Part shown: in pieces, positions 51,301-60,300 of the stretch
Position numbering within the stretch: position 1 is the first letter of the stretch
Layout of the letters: each line of letters begins with the position of its first letter
Assembly (NCBI GenBank): GCA_002633005.1
Contig: NMRA01000046.1
Coordinates: forward strand, 1,141,126 to 1,203,125
DNA: 62,000 bases
Direction of reading: 5' to 3'
From: Phoronis australis
Lineage: Eukaryota > Phoronida > Phoronidae
The notes under the pieces: generated by a model
What the model was told of the DNA's origin: nothing
Databases searched by the model: none
Seen by the model: only the letters and a program-made list of their open reading frames with translations
Made by a program: the position numbers and the translations under genes

Positions 51301-54300
51301 TTTAACGAGTGAAATACCATTTATGGTCGACATATGTCCCGGATAATAGATAAATGATACGTGCGTCGCAAGCTCGTTACCAGAGATGAAAGGAGACCGA
51401 TGTAGGCGATATAAGGTCATTTATTATGACTAGTAAATTACAATAAAATGAATACAGGTAAATAAGTATAATAGGTAATCTCTGGTAAGATGTGCAATAA
51501 AAAGCGCCACAGAGATGTTGTAAGACAGCTCATGCCCATCGCCAACTTTCAAAATCATACCTAGAGCGGTTTGGTTGATAGAACTGCTGACGCCAAAAAA
51601 GACTTGAAAACAGTAAAAAAGGCCACTAGGTGGCGCAAAGTACCCTGAATCTGTCCGAAAATGGGAGGATGGCATCATCTCACTAATAGATGTCTAACTG
51701 ACAAATTTTATGAAAATCCGTTGAGTACCTCCAAATCTAGAGGTAAGCGTAAAAAATTAAAACTGCCACTAGGGTGCACAGCAGTAGTCGGAGAGGTCCG
51801 AAATTTGTTGTCATCTGTTGTCACCTTCATGGCAACACATCTGCCAAATCGTATTAAGATCCAGTAAAAGGTTTAGGAGATACAGCCATGCGCGCAAAAA
51901 CAAACAAAAATGCTTATAGGCGCCACAGTTGTCGAAGTCGTCGGAAAATCATCATCAGTCGCCCTCTTCACAGTTAGACCATATATGCTAATTTTCAAAA
52001 TCATTCCTAGAGCGGATTGGTTGATAGAACGGCGGACGCCAAAAAACGGACTTGAAAACAGTAAAAATGGCCACTAGGTGGCGCAAAGTACCTTGAATCC
52101 GTCCCAAAACGAGAGGATGTCATCATCTCACTAATAGATGCTTAACTTTCAAATTTTATGAAAATCCCTTGAGGATACAGCGTAAAAAAATAAAATTGCC
52201 ACTAGGGGGCACACCGGTAGTCGAAGAGATCTGAAATTCGTTATCGTCCAATGTCAGCTTCACAGGAACACATCTGCCAAATCTGATCAAGGTCCTGTGA
52301 GGGGTTTAAGAGATACAGCTGCGGACGCCGGACAAACAGAGATGGCGGCAATATGCGACCACATCTAAAAATGTGGGCGCATAAAAAAGGAACTGGAGTC
52401 CGTGAAAATAGAAAATCAGTGCTCCGATGACCAAGATAAGTTATGTACAGCAGTATTCCCAAAGAATTAAATTTGTACTTACAGTGTGGAAGAAAGTACG
52501 GATGAAAATTGTAATCTGACCGTTCAGAAGGTATTCCAGGAAAAAATGAATGCAACTATTGGCCCTGGTAACAGATCAAACCCACATAGATGGAAAATCC
52601 AGAGGTGAAAATGTAAGATCAACCACCAGTACAAACAGCAGCAGTTCCACCAACCACCAGCAAAAGCCACTACCATATTCTATTGAAGTTCATCAGGCAT
52701 TTTTATCAGCAAGTAGTATTTTAACAGAAGAAAAATCTAAAGAACACTCAGATTTTCATATCAGAAGATCTTACTGTGGAAAATTACTATCTCATGAGTT
52801 CAACGTGAGTGTGTGTGTTGCTTAAGACCTACATTTCATAAATCCATAGATCTCTAGAATATTCCGATAGTTAACATCAAATTTACATCCTTGAACATCT
52901 GAGGTATAAATTCAGTAACAAAATGTTTATAACTTTTTATGAAAAGTGGTTGAAAGATATCATGTCACATATTTACAATAAACATACAACACCACAGAGT
53001 CTATTATAAGATGTGAATATGAACAAGGTGATACCATTATTACAAGCCATCGGAAAAACTATAGCAAAGAACTGTTACTTTACTGGACACTCTTGGATTT
53101 TCAACAGATTTCATCCATAAATGACAGTCAGGAACTGTAATTTTGTTAATTTCAGAACTTTACAAGAGAATGTTGTTTTGCTCAATGTATTATTCCCAAA
53201 TGAAACCAAAAAATAACTTGATTTTATAGAAAATTTTTTAAATGTACCTTTTGAAGTTAAGTCAGCTTGGTAAGCTAATTCTTATTCTGCCATACTCAAC
53301 CCATCAAGAAAGATATGTGTGGAAATCTTAGTCACTGGTACTACACCACACAAACACAAAACCATAAAACCAAAACACTACATCACGTAAAAACTGTGGA
53401 ACACTCACCTTGTTCCATCTGCCTTCCAACTGCACTTGTATGGCTTCTCAGTGAGGAACTTCAAGTTTTTCAAGTCCATTGACACAGGCTGACACCCTGG
53501 AAAGCCACCTCTGGAATGACAAGGGTTGTAGGTTACGCTAATAAATAGCACGTCATGAGGTTAGACACTAAAGGGAGCAAGGTTCTTCCATTAACTCGGG
53601 AAAATTTATATTTTCTCAAAGTAGAAAGTTGGGAAATTTTTGACCTTCCACTAATCTGCCATTAATTGGTTAATGAGACCGACCATTTTTATTAAAATTT
53701 AGTAAAAAATGTGGAAACAATGGTGTCAATCTCATGATCAAACTTTAGTTAACATAAATGTGCAAGATGAATTTTCTAAAACATCATTTTGTTTTCATTT
53801 ATTGCAAAACCATACAAGTCCTATTTTTGGAAGGCGTTCATAAAGAAGTGGAGCAGTTTACCAAAAATTCCTAAAAACATTTTGCATGTATCCAGAAGTT
53901 TCACATGAATCCAATTAGCTATTTCCGAGATGCAATGTTCTGAATTTAGCCAAATTTGGAATTTTTCTAGGGTCCTATTATGAATGAATTCCACAATGCC
54001 ATCCTATTGTCAAGCTCCACTACTATGTCAAACCCAGGTAGTGCAGATTTTAGCAGAGAGAAGTGGTGCTTCAAACCAGCCTCTTAATAAGAGAGCATAT
54101 TAGCACTTTGTGTTCAGTAGGTATTTGTTCAGTTTCCTAGTGTTTAAACAACTTGGAACATGTCATTAATCAATTTTCATTAACTGGTAAGATCTAGAGC
54201 CACTATTTATACCCTATCCCAACACATGATAAAAACTGACATAAGTTTGAAAACATACGGCTATAAATGCAGTTGTCACTAAGAAATTAGCACACCTATC

Positions 54301-57300
54301 CCTACTGCAGGAAAATTCACCATTTTCTCAGGATAACCCACCAAAAACATTCAAATTCTACCTCCAGAAAAAACCAATTTCAATACTATGCTCAGCCATT
54401 TTGACAAGATACGTTTGTTGGAAAAGGCAAAGGAGGAAAAAGGTGAGCAAACCAACAATCATATATTAAGTTGTTTTTTAACAGATAAGGTTTGATGGCA
54501 GTGAATATCTTTAGAAATGATCTTGTGATTTGCTAATTGCAAATGAAAGTGAAAGATGGCTGTTAAACCAAAGTACACCACTGTGCCGAATTGAGTTATT
54601 TTTATTTAGATTAATGAAGCAAACATAATTTTTAAATTAGTTATCAAAAAAGATCTTCTTCTTCCATTTCAACAATACACTCATCACCAAGATCTACATT
54701 AAGCAGTAGTTAAAGGAACAAATGTGTCACCTAACTTGTTTTTACTTGGGTTTTTGTCAATGAGCACCTCCGTACTCATCAAGTTTCCGTACAAATATGC
54801 AAGTGTCACATATTTTACACAGGTTTGTGGCACCCACTTTTTAAACCTACACATGATGTTGGACCTGTTTTCATGCAGAACATTTGAAAATTAATGGGAG
54901 ATTCATGTAAAATTATGACACCATTCCTCATGCAGAACATTTGAAAATGAATGGGAGATTCATGTAAAATTATGACACCATTCCTCATGCAGAACATTTG
55001 AAAATGAATGGGAGATTCATGTACAATTATGACACCATTCCTCATGCAGAACATTTGAAAATGAATGGGAGATTCATGTAAAATTATGACACCATTCCTC
55101 ATGCAGAACATTTGAAAATTAATGGGAGATTCATGTTAAATTATGACACCATTCCTCATGCAGAACATTTGCAAATTAATGGGAGATTCATGGTAAATTA
55201 TGACACCATTCCTCATGCAGAACACTTGAAAATGAATGGGAGATTCATGTAAAATTATGACACCATTCCTCATGCAGAACATTTGCAAATTAATGGGAGA
55301 TTCATGGTAAATTATGACACCATTCCTCAACCTCTGTTAAACTCACCCTTTCCAGCCACACAAATCTTGACACTTGCGTTGCACTTGACTTAAACGAGGT
55401 TCATCTGTGACTGTGCTTACACCTACAACACCTTCCATGAAGGTTGGATTCTGTAAAACAAACAAACATCTATCCGTTGATATTTGTCATAATAATATTT
55501 AATTTTAATTGTAGTAATTCAGTACACTCAGTCACAAGGGTCATTCTTCAAGCAACTATAGGAAACCAACCATTACGTTAGACATTGGAATGCTACTATC
55601 AATGGAAGGCACACTCCATAGCCGAATCAGTGGCAAGACATACCAGCGACATTTCAAGTAGCGTTTATCAACTAGATTGACACTAGTTGTTTCAAACTAG
55701 CTTAGTTAGATAGGTACAAATGACCTATTGCATGTATACAAAACATTAATTGCGTTGCTGTGCTTACTCTAACTTTCCTATTCCACCTGAACATTACTCA
55801 TATCTTTTAAGAATGGTCGCAAACTATTTCACTAACATTACACAAGCCAAATACCTGTGAACATCAAAAAAATAAATGGGGTGCACTCATTTCTGGACCA
55901 CCACCATCAAGCTTGATTCCTCTAAATTAGTTTGCATATAGCTGCATGTGCCTGAATACACGCATATATGGTAAGCTTAACATATTCACTTAAAGGCACA
56001 TAGGGTCAATTTCATGCACATGGACAAGTTTTCAACTGGATGCTTTTGTCTTCCTACTTTTTACTTGAATAGTTCGATGATAAATTGCAACCATATCAAC
56101 ATCCAATGTTTTGATTTCGCTAAAAGTGTTTTGCACAATGTCCCAAAAGTCTAACTACAACATTAATGCAGTTTGCATGCAGCATAAGTAACTACTTTAT
56201 TTAGACTCCGGTGACCTAAAGTCGTGAATATAAGCATAAAAAGCAGCTGATTGTACTACTACCCAATGTCCGTTAGCAACTGCTCATGCGATGTCATGGA
56301 CATGTATCAGCCTTCACAAATATACATGTTTTTCCAGTCTTAACCCGTGTTTGTCTCCGTAAGCAGAGTTTTGAAACGGTTGCTCATATCGCCAGCCATT
56401 TTGAATGAGGCCCCAAAGTCGTGACCGTTTCGTTTAGACGGAAATGCACGAAGTAAGGCCACACGAATCAACTACAGTGCTTACAGTTACTCTAGACGAC
56501 ATAAAAATGTATTGCAGTGTTTATTAATTCAGTTTCAATTGAAATAAATGTTATGTGTTTTGCACCCAACTTTGATGTGCACAGACGTTTTCAATGAGAA
56601 TGTTTACATAAAACGTTAAGAACCCAGCTTCAATTATCTCTCTGTATTTTATTGCTTTGGCTTTACAAAACTTGATTGACCCTGAGACATTTTGATACAT
56701 TGTTCAAGCTACCCCTGGAGCATCAGGGCTTGGACTGACCAATGACAAAGAACGTGGAAACTTTTACGGCCCAGAACATGGGCGCTACCCAGCCTTGAAA
56801 TAGTCGATGCGAGCCTTTCGCCGACAAAATCGGTCGGACTAAAAATAAAAAAAAAATAAAAAAAAATGTTACCACCATCAGTAGCATGCGTCTGCGTCTT
56901 TTTATCTCGTCCATCCACTCCTCCACTCCGACCCCCACACATTTTTGGCTGCAGAGTCTTAGTATTTGTCACCGCGGTTTACAATCACACGAGACGCCAT
57001 TGAAAATCCCACCATGCTATCCCAGATGCCCCGGCAATGTTGACGATTTACGTTCCTCCGAAACATAAAGAGCAACTTCCGCTTTTCGAGGTGAACGTCG
57101 TCGGCAATGCCGCAGTAAGAAAGGAATTTGCCGCAGAAATTTTATATCAAATCAGATTTTTTTACGCGGAAATATAATAAAATGCGCAGAAAGAACATTT
57201 GAAAAAAGCGGAGATCCGCGTTTCCGCGGAAAATTCCAAGCCCTGGAGCATGTTTTTGAGCAAATCTGAATGATGTATATTTTCGAAAATATATTCTGAA

Positions 57301-60300
57301 CATGCACAAAAAAGTTGATTAGTGAAATATGCTGTTTTTAAGATACATTTGAAAAAAGAAGCCACTCACTCACTGTTTATTATCATGTTGTGAATATCAA
57401 CATGTCCGGGTATTCCGTTGACGTTAGTAAGCAGACGAACGCTGGAAACTACAACGCTAGATGTCGCGGGACCACGCAGACAAGGAAATACGATCGTTCA
57501 TGACTTTAGGGCACTCATGAGTTTAGGACCTCTGACGGTATTAAAATTTCTAACTGATTACTCAGTGCACTGTCAGCTAACGGATCAAAAGCAGGTGACA
57601 GAAACACCACTTAAAGAAAGTACCTTTTTATTTATCTCTTTCCTCCGCCGTTTCCTCTCAGGCTCACCACTCTCCTCTGATTGACCAACCTGACCATCAT
57701 CATCATCATCTGCTTCTTCCTCTTCTACAGAACAGACAAAAATGTGCCAATTAATAATGACATGACACCATAATGACAAAATACAAACCACATCTCTTGA
57801 AGCATCCATTCTTCATGTGGCAGCTACCTTAGCTATTTTTGAACAAGGCACACTGTCAAACATTGACAAAGGAAAACAGGATTAAATGTAGTTCAACAAG
57901 AATTTTGAAAAAAATGGCTAAAAACACCTAACGCCAAACCCATTCTCAGAATGTTACAAAATCTTGATGAGAAAGGCTATTACAGGCAACTTTGGCCAAA
58001 GCATGCATTGAATCTGACACTGTACATGGGGTTCTTACTCTGGTTGTAACAACATTAAGTCATTTCCCGCTCAGTTTCAGCCTGTTGTGCCAAAATTCCT
58101 GAGAACGTCATTGATAACTACCACGGTGTAACTCTGTGAAATTATGACATGCAACCAACCCATCACATATCAATTAGAAGAAAAAATTGTTGGTCAAACA
58201 ATCTTGGATATTCTTGAAGATGTGGAAGACAAAAAAGTGGCAGAAAATTTACATGTAAATATCAAGAGCATGCACTACATTCAAGAAATACGAAGCTAGT
58301 GGCATACAGTTGCAGTTATTGACATGCTGACTTTATAAAATATATGAAAGAACATTTAAAATAGAAACGCTACATTTATCACACAGCTGCCAGAAACACT
58401 TCCATGGATTTAGCACCAGATAGAAGTCACAGTCATGACTACAAATCAACTGTATTGCTGTGAATGAAAACATACCTAGACACCACTCAGGTAATGGGGG
58501 CGCTAATGGTGTGTCATCCCTGTCGCCGTACCTGGAGAACAACTCTGTCAGGTAATCCTGTTTGTATATACCAGGTGGTCGAGTCTGGGCAAATACATTC
58601 ACTGCAGCTTCAATACTGGAATCAGAGAACAGTTTTTAATAGATGAGCTCACACAAAGATGAAGTATAAATAGTGCAAAGAATGTGGACACCAGCTACCT
58701 TAAAACAATATGCCATGGAGATACCTGATCACTGCATGTGGTTCTAAGCTAGGTTTTCAATAACTGAACATCATATAGTCTGTCTCAGGTAGCCAGCAAA
58801 ATTACTCGGGATTGTCAAAATTACTCACTGCATCAAAACTTGGATATTCCAATTAAAGCATCACACGTATTCACTAACAAGAGCAACGCATAGCCTTGAA
58901 ATGCGCCCACGAATGCACCGCAAACGGTATGCTTCTAGAGGTGTTTATTTGGAACATAAAAATGGCCACTAGATGGTGCATAATTCATCAAATCCATCCG
59001 GAAACTGGTATGTGTCATCAAAGATATTTACCAAATGTTATAAAAATCTGTCAGGGAGCTTCTGAGAAACCGAGGAAAACGAAAAAAAAAATGAAATTGC
59101 TAATAGGAGGCTACAAGCGCAAAAAACATAACATACCCTAAGAGGCATCACAGCAGATGAAATCATCAGAAAACCATCATCAGACTTCTTCTTCACATTA
59201 GAAACAAACATGCCAATATACACAACCATCCTTAGAGTGGTTTGGTTGACAGAGGGGCAGACGCCAAATAACAAGACTCCAAAACAGTAAAAATGGCCAC
59301 TAGGTGGTACAAAATATGAGTCAAAATGAAAGCCGGAGGATATTGACAATTCAATAATGGATGCCTATTTTGCAAAAATTTATGAAAATCCGTTGAGGTC
59401 CTTTGAAGATAGAGGTAAAATTAAAAAAACTAAAGTTGTTTGTTTGACAGAGGGAAGATGCTACTAGACTAAAAAATAGTAAAAATGGCCACGACGTGGC
59501 GCAAAATGCCTCAAATTCAACCGAAAACCGGATTATACAGAGGTAAACGTAAAAAAATAAAATTGCCACTAGGGGGCACACTGGTAGGCGGATCCGTCCA
59601 AAAGTCGTCATCGTCTGTTGTTAACATAATATAAATACACTTATTAAATTTCGTAAAGATCCTGCGAACGGTTTAGGAGATACAGCCATAGGCGCAAAAA
59701 AAAAACAAAACTGCCACTAGGAGGAGCCACAGTAGTCCAAATCGTCTGAAAATCATTGTCAGCTGTCCACTTTATAGTAAGCACATACACGCCAATTTTC
59801 ACAATCATCCTTTGAGCGGTTTGGTTGATAGAGGGGTGGACGCACCAAAACAGACTCAAAAACACTAAAAATGGCCACTAGGTGGCGCAAACTATGTCAA
59901 ATCCATCTACAAACGGGAGGATAGCGTCATCTCACTAATAGGTGCCTACATACCAAATTTCATGAAAATCCGTTCAGGACTTTTGAAGATACAAAGGTAA
60001 GCGTAAAAAACTAAAATTGCCACTAGGGGGCACACCGGAAGTCAGATCCGTCCGAAAGTTCGTACATGCCGTCCCATTCATGAATGGAACATATGTGCCA
60101 AATTTCATGAACGTATGTCAAAGGGTTTTGGAGATAAAGCAGCGGACGCCAGACGGACGCCGCCCGGACGGACGAACGGACGGAGATGACGGCATAATGT
60201 GTCCACATATAAATACGTGGGCGCGTAAATATGGGGGCGCATGAAAAACTGTATTTTCCCATGCATCACTGCTGCCATACAGCACGAGTGGATATATTCA

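Larger units (their letters stand above)
49909..52801 (+). pseudogene. Broken plus-strand coding relic split by repeat copy E
   Basis: From ATG 49909 the frame reads MDDYEKK, stop, KAMEDNTEL, stop, LRKVIREVK. The repeat then intervenes (49990-52386), and beyond it the frame resumes [18 protein letters not shown]. After a TTGTACTTACAG acceptor comes [20 protein letters not shown] then [10 protein letters not shown] Ser/Thr/Gln-rich continuation (52564-52801) ends HEFN|GTGAGT, a good donor. Composition and joins suggest a former charged, coiled-coil-like protein. I do not recognise it. Two in-frame TAG codons argue for a pseudogene. It is antisense to RNGTT. Confidence 0.4.

Noticed and set aside
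50741-51570. Complete small LTR retrotransposon
   Set aside because: The direct repeats include host-repeat sequence and no primer site or polypurine tract is evident; kept only as an observation.
54815-55330. Minus-strand proteins made of a 19-residue repeat ([19 protein letters not shown])
   Set aside because: Purely a by-product of a 57-bp minisatellite in an RNGTT intron; no splice or start context.
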